Source: Asterionellopsis glacialis (lineage: Eukaryota; Bacillariophyta; Plagiogrammaphyceae; Rhaphoneidales; Asterionellopsidaceae). From it: a stretch of 28,000 bases of DNA. The DNA lies in the NCBI GenBank assembly GCA_014885115.2, contig WKLE02004176.1:1-28000 (forward strand), in the 5' to 3' direction. The translations under genes and the position numbers were made by a program. The notes beneath the pieces are model-generated. The model searched no databases and was not told the DNA's origin. It was given only the letters and a program-made list of their open reading frames with translations. Below are positions 9,207-18,101 of the stretch, piece after piece (position 1 is the first letter of the stretch; every line of letters starts with the position of its first letter).

Positions 9207-9748
9207 ACAGTACGTAGTATCAATGAATCTGATCATATTAAGGCAGGGTCTTTCAAGTTATGGGATTAGTCACAAACTGCTCGTTTATAATTTTTAGCTA
9301 CAGTGCGTACGAACATGCTCTATTTTTCTTGGACGGCTGTGAATTCCAACAAACATTTACTCTTTTAATTTTTTCTTTATCACTCAGTCTCAGAGTAATA
9401 TTTCTAATGCGTTTGTGAATAGCTTTCCTCGGACCGCTGATAGAAAACAGGTCAAATCAGCGTTGAGAATTTGTTGGCTGCAGAATTGTATTGTTCACCT
9501 TGAAACTCGTGTTGATAGAGCATACATATTTCAAAAAACTTTTAGATACTTTATAGAAGCATCCAACTATAATTTGAAACGTAGCACCAAAGGAAACAAA
9601 GGAAAAGTCATATTCAATAGATTTTTGGTGCTTGTCCTGGCATTCTCACTTGAACCCAAAGACCAAATAAGAGCAACCATCATCGTCATTATCAATGCTA
9701 AACCAAATCTTTATCAATTGTCAGAAAAATTTGCTTTTAGCATGTCAT

Positions 9749-10488
9749 TCAACGTGATCTTTTGTAAAAAAATATTGCCCTGCTCACAGAAGCAATGGTT
9801 AGGATTCCCTTCCTCGACCATTCAATGGGTCGTAGTTCATCTTGCACAATCACATAAGCATCTGGATTTAATTACTTTTTCCACTCCTTTCATTCGTGCC
9901 CAATCCCTGGTCTTTTCTTTGCTTTTTGAGAAAAAATACATCAAGATTCACTTCTCCGTCACGATACTCCCATTTTTCCCGCTTCAGACGGGTAATGCGA
10001 TCCTTATTATGAAGTGGACAAGCATACATCTTTTTTCCGTCTACAAAGGGAATGTAACCTTTTTTGCAGGGTGTAAATGGGAGTGTTAGTCCGTCTCCAA
10101 ATTTAATTGCTGCCACCTTCATCGCCTTTCCCTGTGGTGTCATCGAACCTGATGCTAATTCCAAATAATGACTTCCTCCGTACAAGTCACCATTCGAAGT
10201 TGGATAACCACAAACGAAGCCCCATGGAACATCCTTTAACACACTGTTTGCAATCAGATATCATTCGCTAGGCAGAATCCCGCAATCATTTTTGAAATTC
10301 GTTGCACCAGCATGCGGTCTATGACTTGATCTGGGGCATAGAGCTTCATCCCTTTCGGCACGACTCCGCTTTGTTGCTAAACGAGACGATGATCGAACTG
10401 CCCTCGATGACTGTTCCTGGGGGTCTGAGATAGTCTCTTTCTTATGACCTGCATTCGCGGTTGAGGCATGCTGGCCGACAGCTGCCAT
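9749..10488 (-). pseudogene. Broken coding region of unknown family
   Basis: Protein-like sequence on the minus strand switches between frames. From ATG 10488 a basic Ser/Arg-rich start (SSRAVRSSSRLATKRSRAERD) gives way in another frame at about 10355-10265 to KLYAPDQVIDRML and ISKMIAGFCLAND. After a TGA (10263-10261) the first frame resumes as VLKDVPWGFVCGYP and continues to KMYACPLHNKDRITRLKREKW before a TAA near 9868. A third frame then reads DAYVIVQDELRPIEWSRKG to about 9749. Several frame breaks with plausible protein on both sides suggest a decaying gene, a mobile-element remnant, or introns I could not place. No family was recognised. The 124-codon open stretch lacks its own ATG near the start. 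Confidence is low. Confidence 0.35.
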
Positions 10489-11197
10489 TGCCTAGTCACT
10501 GGTGTCGGTGCTTTTCGCTTCGTTTTTGGAGAATACTTCTTGTGGGTTGGGGTCGTCCTCTACCGGTAGCCGAGTACTACTAGTACCGGTAGGACAAGAA
10601 TGTTCAGGACCGGGGTATTTCCCATTGTTTCTGTACAGTACCTGATATACGGTACCTGGGAAGACCTACGAGTACCAGGTACTCGTACTTGGTACCAGGG
10701 GTACCGTAGGACTAGGGACCTATGATTCAAATCCCACAGATCTGTCACTTGCTAGACTTAGGGACTACAAGGAATATTTTATGGTACATCTCATACAAGG
10801 TTCTTAGTGGATAGGACACTTAGGTCCTAATCAACTACTCTATAAAATATGATTTCAGCTTGACCAAACGTGAAAAAAATTTGGAGCATCGAAGATCAAA
10901 AACTAATTAATAACTGGGTATGGTACTCTGAAATAACATCAAGATGATTTATATCAAGGAGTATTGGGCTTCATTCCTGTCAGAAAGTTTCAAACTATGG
11001 CTTTCATGCCCCATTGAGTTTACCAAGATCTTCGACAGAGTCAAAATTTCCTCTTGCAAAAATGACTTCAATGCGGTTGTATTTTCAATGGCATGGAATG
11101 TATTAGGTGTAGTTTTAGAAACAACCCTAGTGAACAGAACGGAACGATCATTGAGAAAAGTTGATATTAAGTTTATGTTTGTTCTGTACATCACAAC
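10489..11197. other. Gap with GTAC palindromes and AT-rich filler
   Basis: A 709-bp gap. The left part (10560-10705) is a GTAC-rich palindromic tract; the remainder is AT-rich and ends at the ENTH gene stop. Two overlapping opposite-strand open frames of about 80 codons (10944-11201) have no recognisable content and I do not call them. Confidence 0.4.
10560..10705. repeat. GTAC-rich palindromic tract
   Basis: Many copies of GTAC within GGTACC or TACCGGTA contexts. They include the perfect inverted repeat GAGTACC-A-GGTACTC at 10670-10684, two TACCGGTA-type sites near 10561-10590, and GGTACC twice within 10690-10705. Located just 5' of the broken gene at 9749-10488. Confidence 0.75.
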
Positions 11198-13066
11198 CTA
11201 AAAAGCCGGGGGGGGTGGGGGGGGTGCAGCGGGAGCTTCGCCCATGGGTACTAGCCCAGAGCCTGCGGTACCTCCCATGACAAACCCTGAGTCTGAATCA
11301 TCATCATCGCCGTAGTTATGATTTTGCATGCTAGCATCCATAGCACCAAATGTCTTTCCCATTCGCAAAGAGCTGTCCGTTGGAATGACGGGGGCTTCCA
11401 TCATGGGTTGCACCGCTAACCCTGATAATCCATTTAATTCGTCGACACCATTTTGCATTTGTAGCGTATGTGGTGGGAGTTCAGGTGGGGGCATAGGTGG
11501 GGGCATAGAAGGAGGCATAGGGGTTGGCTGTGAGCGTTGATGCACGGCTTCGTCAATTTTCTTTTTCATGGCTTCGTCTTCGGCCGTTGGCGTAGCAACA
11601 GTCACAACAGACGGGTTTGATGGGGCAGATTTCCCTTCTAAAATGCGTTTCATAGCATCATCCGCTGATGACACCAAATTCGCCATACCAAAAGACGCAT
11701 TCTCTGCAGGTCCTAGTTCGTCCAAAGCTGAAAACCTATCCAAAGTTGAGCTCATGACAGGTTTCTTTTTCATTACTGGTGCCAGAACACTTTCGGTCGG
11801 ATGAAAAACTGGTTCGTATTCGTTCTTTGGTGTGGGTACTTCCTCATCAGCCTTCACAGAAGAAGACGGGGCAACAGTCATCAGACTTAGCAAATCTGTG
11901 GCTCCTTCAACTATGTCCTTGGTTGACACGGATGTTGAATTTCCAAGCAAGTCGGTAGTAGGATTGGTAGAAAAGGGGTCAGTTTGGGTGCTACTGCTGC
12001 TAAACGGGTCGTGATGTGTAGGTTGGCTCCCTGTACCAAGCAAATCCGTAGCCGCTTGGCTGTTACCGAAAGGATCATGTTGAGCAGGCTGGCTAACGAT
12101 TCCAGTACTGATCAATTCAGATGAAACTGTAACGCTTGCAGTTTCTGCGCCTCCAGAAAAATCCAAGAGATCAACTTCAGCGGCAGGCTGTGCAGGTTCG
12201 CTGAAGTCGAGCAAATCCACCGCTGGAGCAGGGGTTGGAGCCGGAGCCGGAGCCGGAGAAGAAATTGCTTCTGATGTAAAATCAAATTCGTCGGGTTCAC
12301 GTTTATGTATCGGTCCATCGTCCGTGTATCGTTTCTTTTCGCGTTTGGAAGCTGCCATCATTTCGTCGATTCCGTGAGCTGCTCCGACTACCTTTTTCCC
12401 GTCTTTGGTCGAACACCCACCACCAAATCCACCATCTGCTTTTGCGAGGTTACTCTTTGTCCGGATTCCCAACTGAGTTTCCATGCGTTTTTGCAATAAG
12501 TAATGCCGCACTTCATCGCTCACAAATGCCACCTTTTTCTGATCTCCAACGGGCACTAAGGAATCTGGATCGGCTTTTGCGTTTCGTACTACTCGAATTT
12601 GATCCCTGCTTTGGAGCAACTCTTGTAAATCTTCGGCTGCCTGTCGCACTGGCATTCCCTTGTCGACACCGCCACCTTTGACACGCTGCCACCAACCTTC
12701 CGGATTTCCGGCTTGTTGCGCCAAAAAGACTGTGTTGAAGTCACGGAGTTCATTCACATATCGACCCAACCCCCACGCGCTATTAACGGATTTTTCTGAG
12801 CCGTAAATTAAAATATGTTTGGTAATCACCAGGGCCTTTTGAATCGTTAATGGAGTGTACTTAAGTTTATTGGCCATAACCTCTTCCAACATCTCGAAGA
12901 TTTCATCGCAAACCTCGTCGCCGTACGACAACGACGCCATCTGGTTAAGTTCGAAGCTGCTCAATACTTGGACGTCATCGTTCAGGAGAAACTCTGCAAG
13001 CTTTCTTTCTGTATCACTACCTTCAAGATGAGCTTTGCCCCTTACCAACCAACCCGCCGGCTTCAT
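11198..13066 (-). CDS. ENTH/VHS-superfamily clathrin adaptor (epsin-like)
   Basis: A single-exon ORF of 622 residues from ATG 13066. Residues about 17-160 form an ENTH-like alpha-helical domain, with LTIQKALVITKHILIYGSE at about 73-91 and GVDKGMPVRQAAEDLQELL at 133-151. ENTH domains bind phosphoinositides and bend membranes. The rest is a flexible tail with typical adaptor motifs: DLLDF at 284-288 and 299-303 (clathrin-box-like), and DPF at 331-333, 353-355 and 363-365 (AP-2 appendage binding). There is a Pro/Met stretch at about 511-532 and a C-terminal run of prolines encoded by two G8 tracts. It probably recruits clathrin and adaptors at the plasma membrane or endosomes. I see no ubiquitin-interacting motif. 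Distinction between epsin, epsinR and tepsin types is not possible by eye. Confidence 0.8.
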   Translation of the reverse strand: MKPAGWLVRGKAHLEGSDTERKLAEFLLNDDVQVLSSFELNQMASLSYGDEVCDEIFEMLEEVMANKLKYTPLTIQKALVITKHILIYGSEKSVNSAWGLGRYVNELRDFNTVFLAQQAGNPEGWWQRVKGGGVDKGMPVRQAAEDLQELLQSRDQIRVVRNAKADPDSLVPVGDQKKVAFVSDEVRHYLLQKRMETQLGIRTKSNLAKADGGFGGGCSTKDGKKVVGAAHGIDEMMAASKREKKRYTDDGPIHKREPDEFDFTSEAISSPAPAPAPTPAPAVDLLDFSEPAQPAAEVDLLDFSGGAETASVTVSSELISTGIVSQPAQHDPFGNSQAATDLLGTGSQPTHHDPFSSSSTQTDPFSTNPTTDLLGNSTSVSTKDIVEGATDLLSLMTVAPSSSVKADEEVPTPKNEYEPVFHPTESVLAPVMKKKPVMSSTLDRFSALDELGPAENASFGMANLVSSADDAMKRILEGKSAPSNPSVVTVATPTAEDEAMKKKIDEAVHQRSQPTPMPPSMPPPMPPPELPPHTLQMQNGVDELNGLSGLAVQPMMEAPVIPTDSSLRMGKTFGAMDASMQNHNYGDDDDSDSGFVMGGTAGSGLVPMGEAPAAPPPPPPAF

Positions 13067-13787
13067 GTTGGAACAGCAGTTGGAACCGTCGCTATTCTAA
13101 TGCACCGCAGGAGCAACGTCGGTGATCAATACACAAGGCTGAGTTTGCCTCTGTCGACAACTCCCAGAAATCTTACGACTTCTGGAAATCAGGGCATTTT
13201 CCTTTTGGACATAATATTATTCTGGTCCAGTATATATTTCACGTACGTAGGACAAGATGACTGGGGACCCGTAGACCTAAAAAACTACGGAACTAAGAGA
13301 CACTGACAAGAAAATTCAAAGAACACAGACTCACAGACAACTTTGTCTATTGGGATGACTGATGATGACAAAAGAATTTTTTGGATTATATTTGTTAGAG
13401 CTAAAGTTAATTTTACTTGCCTGCCTGTTCGGCGTACGTATTACACTCCCTAGCAATCAAAAAATAATACATTGGACAAGAGAAAGCTGTCTGATGGTCT
13501 ACAGTCCAGATGCTAGAAAATGTGGGTCTCCCAGATCTATCTTCGAAACTGAGTTCAGATTGAGGAGTGTTTCCACAATGTTATTGAATCCATCGCGATG
13601 ATTGTTGGCCGAGATTGACCACGGACCGGCAGAAAAGGTGTTTATTCCCATGGCTCGAAGACCCAGGCTCTTTTGATACTTCACCGAATATTTTTGATTT
13701 GGAAGACGTTGTTGTTTAAATTGAAAAGAGTTTCTCACATCATTTATACCGTGGTCCATTCTTCGCGAAAATTACAACCCAGAGACC
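13067..13787. promoter_or_regulatory. Divergent upstream region, ENTH adaptor and SNF2/AP2/FHA gene
   Basis: A 721-bp gap between two divergent starts, expected to hold both promoters. It includes scattered ACGTACG and TACGTA motifs around 13240-13250 and 13430-13440. It is less palindrome-dense than the other 5' flanks. No gene was recognised. Confidence 0.4.
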
Positions 13788-16700
13788 ATGGAACTCTCAG
13801 AGACAGCCGAGCAAAATGACATTTTTTCGTGGAACTGGAGGACACGTGATTCTGTTCAGGAGTTATTTGCTCAACGAGACATTCCAATCGCGAGCGTGGA
13901 TACAGCTAAATCGACTATTGCAGCTTCGCTATCTTCTCAATTTGATGTAGACACTTCTTTTGCACGGATTCGACGAGATAAGGCAATTGTGGTCCGTACC
14001 ACGTTTGGTGCAGCCGCCACTGCCGTCGTTCATGCGCTAGCAAAAGCCGAGGATGATCATGGGGACGATGCGGATGGAGATTCACCAGTTTCTCAGGATG
14101 AACTACCTCCTTTGTCTTCGCGATGGAAGGAACTAGAAGAAATGCGATCGACTAGTTTAAAACGAGCTCATGAAAACAAAGAAGTGAAAAAGAATAAGGT
14201 TGCTGTAGGAGGTGCAACTAGTACTGACGGTGCCTCCACCTATGTGGCGATCAAAAGTAAAACAAAAATTACGATCAGAACAGCGGATTCTGCCACCAAA
14301 ACTAAAAAGGCAGCTGACAATAAGGCTACCCCCGATAAAAGCACAAAATTTTCTGGAGGGATAACAACTGCCACATCAGGACCATCCGCAGCCGTAGATT
14401 CAAGATCTGTCGCCTCGAGGGCGGTACTGTGCACCGCCGCATCTATTGCATTCGATAGGCTAACGCCTATATTGGATGATAGAGAAATCGATGTATTGGA
14501 TGTGCCTCAAAATACTGCTCGGAGCGAGGGCGGTGCGGACAATTCAATCCCCGAGAATACGCCAACTTCCTCGGGTTCATCTCAAAACACGTCTACTCCT
14601 GTGGTCAACATGGGAGCAGTTTCATTGCAGGCGAAAACAATTGGCGAAAGAGCGTCCTACCTCGCCAAGAACGCTGCTCGGAGGTCTCGACAACGTTACG
14701 ATTATCGGCGCGACAACGCTCAGTATGAAAAGGAAAAGAATGCATTTAACTTTTGTTTATCAAATCCATTTGCCTGGAAACCAGAGAATTGCACAAACGA
14801 TAGCGATGATGAAGAAGGCGAATTAATAGCGGAGCCCGTCATACCTACAAACAAACCTTGTGACCCTGTCAAAAGATTGACGACTGTGTGGAAGGAAAAA
14901 TGTTTGCCACGACTTTCGTCCATTTTGGGAGAAGGGTCTGGAAACGCAGTTTACTGCGATATGGACTGGTCCACTCGTCATGGGCGTGTAGCCAATCTTT
15001 TGCAACAGCTTGCAGATGAAGACGATAATTACGGATTGCATCTAATTGTAACTACACACCCCCAGGTCGAGTGCTTTGCACAAGAATTTGATGCCTCTGA
15101 TCCCCATATGAATTATGCCTCCTCGTCTTCGAAATCGCAGCGACTGCGAATCTTGACATATGCCGGTACGACATCTGAGCGTCGCAAACTTCGCGGACAA
15201 TTTGAGGATGCTACAGGCTTAGCAGATGCAAGCTTTCATGTTCTGGTTATGTCCTATTCATCCTTTTTGAAGGATTATCTTCATATATGCCAGGTTCCCT
15301 TTCAAGCTGTCATACTCGATGAGGGATTGTCTTGGATGGGTGTTGCGAGTGCTGATCCCAATGGTTCAATAGGTAATATGTGGGATAATGGTGTTTGGAG
15401 TTCAAGCGACCAGAACATTGGTCTTGCAGGAACTTCACACCACCAGGAGTGGGATTTTTCGTGGAAGAAAATACCAGAAGAGCACTTAAAGAGTGCATGC
15501 ATTGGTTTAACTGCTCGGCATCGGATCGTCACAGCATCTTCAATGTCGGTTCGTCTTCGTGACACGCTACATGCAGCACCTGCTGCGAGTCTCGTAAGTT
15601 TCTTTCTTCCTCAATTTACTGATGTCGTAAGAGAGGAATGGGACCGAAGCCGTATCGCAAGTGATCCTGCAAGCATGGATCACATGCGTAAACTTTTGAC
15701 AAGATCTGTTGTAGTACATGACCCGTCAAGCAACGAAAGTTTGTACGAACTTGCAATTAGTGCAATGACTGGCAAGTTGTCAACATCAATACAAACTGCA
15801 ACTGCTCCCCATGTTCCCGATGAAATCGCAGACGAAACCTTTGTGATGGATGGCAAGATTTCGCAATCTCGTCGTTTCTCCCTTGCTTGGCTTGGTAAGG
15901 CTTCACACTCCTGGCTCCGTTACGAATTAGGTAGCGCATCATTACTACCATTATTACATGCTATGAAACAATCTGCTACTCACGGGCACGTGTGTGAGGA
16001 AGTGGTCACAGCGTCTTCCACCACTTCGTCTGGTGCAGGCGGTACCGTGAGTGGAACCCAAGCTTACCGACTGGCCTTGAGATGTGGTCGAAACTTTGGT
16101 TCTGAACAGGGATTGAGGCAGCACATGGCGGCTCTCCATGCTCCTCCAGGCACATGGCTTTGTCGAACCTGTGGTGGAGACTGCGGTACGTCTCAAGCAA
16201 GAACGCATCATGAAAGGTCTTGCGGTCAACCAGCAGCAGGTGCTCCTGTAAGTGGTGCTGCTCCGGGGGCGACTGCGAGTGGTGGCGCTTCTACAGTTGG
16301 ACAAGGAGTCGGGGCAGGTGGAAAGTCAGTTGGCCCAACAGGCACAGTCGGCAAGAAGGGTAAAACAGCTGGAAAGACGTCTGCAGCTGGTGCTGTTGGG
16401 CCTAAAGATAAAGATAAGGACGGATCTTTTCGTGTTCCTGGATATCGAGGTGTATGGTTGAATACAGCAGGTAAACATTTTGTCAAGATCAATGGAGTGC
16501 GTCTTACCAGTAAAGGAATTGTAGCAGACGAAAAGGGTGACGATGTCTTGTTATTTGATGCAGTTGATGACGCTGCGCGAAAGCACGATGAATTCGTTTC
16601 GAAGTCAAGCGACGCGAAAGGAGGTGAGCTGAACTTTCGTCCAGATGGTAGTCGTATTGTATACGAAGATAGCACAGCGGCGGCAGCAGCAGGGAGGGGA

Positions 16701-18032
16701 CTCGAGATGCTTGGTGGCGGTGCTAGTAGTGTTGTTCCTGCGCTGTCAGTGATTAATATCAAGGATCTTCCTTCACATGTACGACCTTTACTTCGAGATC
16801 CAAGGCAAACCAGTAGAACTGGAGGTAACTCAAAACGGCATGTATATGCCTACCGCGGGGTTTGCAGGCAAGCTCGTAAAGGTCATGATCGATGGCAAAG
16901 TCAGATATCATTTGGAGGGACTAATCATTACCTCGGCACGTTTGATTCTGAGTGGGATGCTGCTGCAATTTACGCTTGGGCACATCTCATTCTCTACGGT
17001 GAAGAAGCTACCAAAAAAGCTCAAAAAGAAGGAGAAGAAGCTGCTGAAGCTTATGAGCAAGAAAAAAGAGATATTGCTGCTGGGAAAATTATAGTTCCTC
17101 CACCTAAAGCACCAAAAAAAAAGAAAGAAAAAAAAGCAAAGGAGCCAAAAAAAGATGAAAAAGGATCTGCAGCCAAATCGAAATCTACAAAAAAGGAAGG
17201 TGACGATAACAAAACCCCAAAGAAACGTGCAAGTAAGGACCTTCCTTCTGCAGCAAAGAAGGCCAAGGTCGTTTCGTCTGCTAAGAATGATAATGCAAGT
17301 TTGGCTCCATATCTTTCGCGAGGTGTTGTGGCAGCTCCCGTCCTTGCGCCTAGGAAAACTTATAAAGCCATGACTGAAGATGAACTGATAAAGTCCGTCT
17401 CTACACGCATCCATGCAATACGCGGTAATGGCTACTTGGTGTCCGATGATGTTTTGCCTCCACCTGTGGTACAGGAGTTGCGCCCTTGTGCTCCAATACC
17501 AACATCTTCAGATACGTTCCCGACGGGATGTGCGATGTTGATGGGTCTCGCTGCAGACTGGTTTGGTTGGGATGCAGAAGCTTTCATTGGATCCTGTAAC
17601 TGGGATTCTATTGAAGAATCTGATTCCGCATCTGCTTTGCTCGATGAGGAATTCGGTGATGGTGGCATTAATGAAAGTTTCCGAACGATAATGCAAGGAA
17701 CTATGTGTGTCATCGGAAGAGCAGGGAAAAGCTTAGAGAGAGCTGCAAATGCTCTCGGCATGGGTCCAGTGCCTCTTGGAGGAACAATTGGTGATCTAGA
17801 TTGTAATATTGGAGGAACTCCTGACTCGTGCAGTGAATCTGCGGCAGTTATACAATATTCTCCAGCAGGTGGGAGTGATTTCCAGTTCTCGGCTCTATCT
17901 GGCGCTGAAGATCTTGTGACGCTGAATGGCCAGAGGATCACATCAAGTATGGGAAGCTTCCCATTGTTCAATGAAGATGTATGTTCAGTTGGAGCTCGAG
18001 TCTTCGTATTTTTGCTTCCCACAGACAATTGA
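13788..18032 (+). CDS. Multidomain nuclear protein: degenerate SNF2-like lobe, zinc-finger-like region, two AP2 domains, FHA domain
   Basis: A single-exon ORF of 1414 residues from ATG 13788. Residues about 385-620 follow the order of a SNF2 ATPase first lobe: LHLIVTTHPQVECFAQEFD, ILTYAGTTSERRKLRG, FHVLVMSYSSFLKDY, AVILDEGLSWMG (motif II position) and LTARHRIVTASSMSV (where RxLLTGTP is expected). Walker A is lost (YCDMDWSTRHGR) and no second lobe follows, so ATP-driven remodelling is unlikely. Residues 766-812 hold His/Cys pairs resembling C2H2/C2HC fingers. AP2-like domains lie at about 885-936 (YRGVWLNTAGKHFVKI) and 1020-1070 (AYRGVCRQARKGHDRWQSQI to LGTFDSEWDAAAIYAWA). A Lys-rich nuclear-type linker occupies 1105-1165. 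Residues about 1303-1411 resemble the FHA domain of MCRS1 (CVIGRAGKS, GDLDCNIGG, VTLNGQRI, ARVFVFLLP). It is probably a DNA-bound chromatin scaffold; this role is inferred. Confidence 0.8.
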   Translation: MELSETAEQNDIFSWNWRTRDSVQELFAQRDIPIASVDTAKSTIAASLSSQFDVDTSFARIRRDKAIVVRTTFGAAATAVVHALAKAEDDHGDDADGDSPVSQDELPPLSSRWKELEEMRSTSLKRAHENKEVKKNKVAVGGATSTDGASTYVAIKSKTKITIRTADSATKTKKAADNKATPDKSTKFSGGITTATSGPSAAVDSRSVASRAVLCTAASIAFDRLTPILDDREIDVLDVPQNTARSEGGADNSIPENTPTSSGSSQNTSTPVVNMGAVSLQAKTIGERASYLAKNAARRSRQRYDYRRDNAQYEKEKNAFNFCLSNPFAWKPENCTNDSDDEEGELIAEPVIPTNKPCDPVKRLTTVWKEKCLPRLSSILGEGSGNAVYCDMDWSTRHGRVANLLQQLADEDDNYGLHLIVTTHPQVECFAQEFDASDPHMNYASSSSKSQRLRILTYAGTTSERRKLRGQFEDATGLADASFHVLVMSYSSFLKDYLHICQVPFQAVILDEGLSWMGVASADPNGSIGNMWDNGVWSSSDQNIGLAGTSHHQEWDFSWKKIPEEHLKSACIGLTARHRIVTASSMSVRLRDTLHAAPAASLVSFFLPQFTDVVREEWDRSRIASDPASMDHMRKLLTRSVVVHDPSSNESLYELAISAMTGKLSTSIQTATAPHVPDEIADETFVMDGKISQSRRFSLAWLGKASHSWLRYELGSASLLPLLHAMKQSATHGHVCEEVVTASSTTSSGAGGTVSGTQAYRLALRCGRNFGSEQGLRQHMAALHAPPGTWLCRTCGGDCGTSQARTHHERSCGQPAAGAPVSGAAPGATASGGASTVGQGVGAGGKSVGPTGTVGKKGKTAGKTSAAGAVGPKDKDKDGSFRVPGYRGVWLNTAGKHFVKINGVRLTSKGIVADEKGDDVLLFDAVDDAARKHDEFVSKSSDAKGGELNFRPDGSRIVYEDSTAAAAAGRGLEMLGGGASSVVPALSVINIKDLPSHVRPLLRDPRQTSRTGGNSKRHVYAYRGVCRQARKGHDRWQSQISFGGTNHYLGTFDSEWDAAAIYAWAHLILYGEEATKKAQKEGEEAAEAYEQEKRDIAAGKIIVPPPKAPKKKKEKKAKEPKKDEKGSAAKSKSTKKEGDDNKTPKKRASKDLPSAAKKAKVVSSAKNDNASLAPYLSRGVVAAPVLAPRKTYKAMTEDELIKSVSTRIHAIRGNGYLVSDDVLPPPVVQELRPCAPIPTSSDTFPTGCAMLMGLAADWFGWDAEAFIGSCNWDSIEESDSASALLDEEFGDGGINESFRTIMQGTMCVIGRAGKSLERAANALGMGPVPLGGTIGDLDCNIGGTPDSCSESAAVIQYSPAGGSDFQFSALSGAEDLVTLNGQRITSSMGSFPLFNEDVCSVGARVFVFLLPTDN

Positions 18033-18101
18033 GGTTCTTAGGAAAATGGTGAATGCATTGTAAATAGGCATACATTTATCTATACTGAATATTTCTATGT
18101 C

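Larger units (their letters stand above)
8250..9748. other. Upstream region of LIN37-like gene; no intact gene seen
   Basis: About 1.5 kb. The first 300 bp should be the LIN37-like promoter and contain a CTAG-rich palindromic tract (8418-8520). Farther on the DNA is AT-rich, with two GTT microsatellite tracts at 9159-9206. A long plus-strand open frame at 9415-10089 has no early ATG and no family resemblance, so I do not call it a gene. Confidence 0.4.

Noticed and set aside
9415..10089. 224-codon plus-strand open frame
   Set aside because: It opens with GTG, has no early ATG, shows no family resemblance and overlaps the more protein-like minus-strand relic.
10261..10263. In-frame TGA as a selenocysteine codon
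   Set aside because: No SECIS-like element was identified and neighbouring frame switches point to decay.
10944..11201. Opposing open frames of about 80 codons on both strands
   Set aside because: Short, AT-rich, mutually overlapping and without motifs; likely chance.
16226..17414. Minus-strand open frames of 168-178 codons
   Set aside because: Antisense shadows of the Gly/Ala-rich and Lys-rich linkers of the fusion gene.
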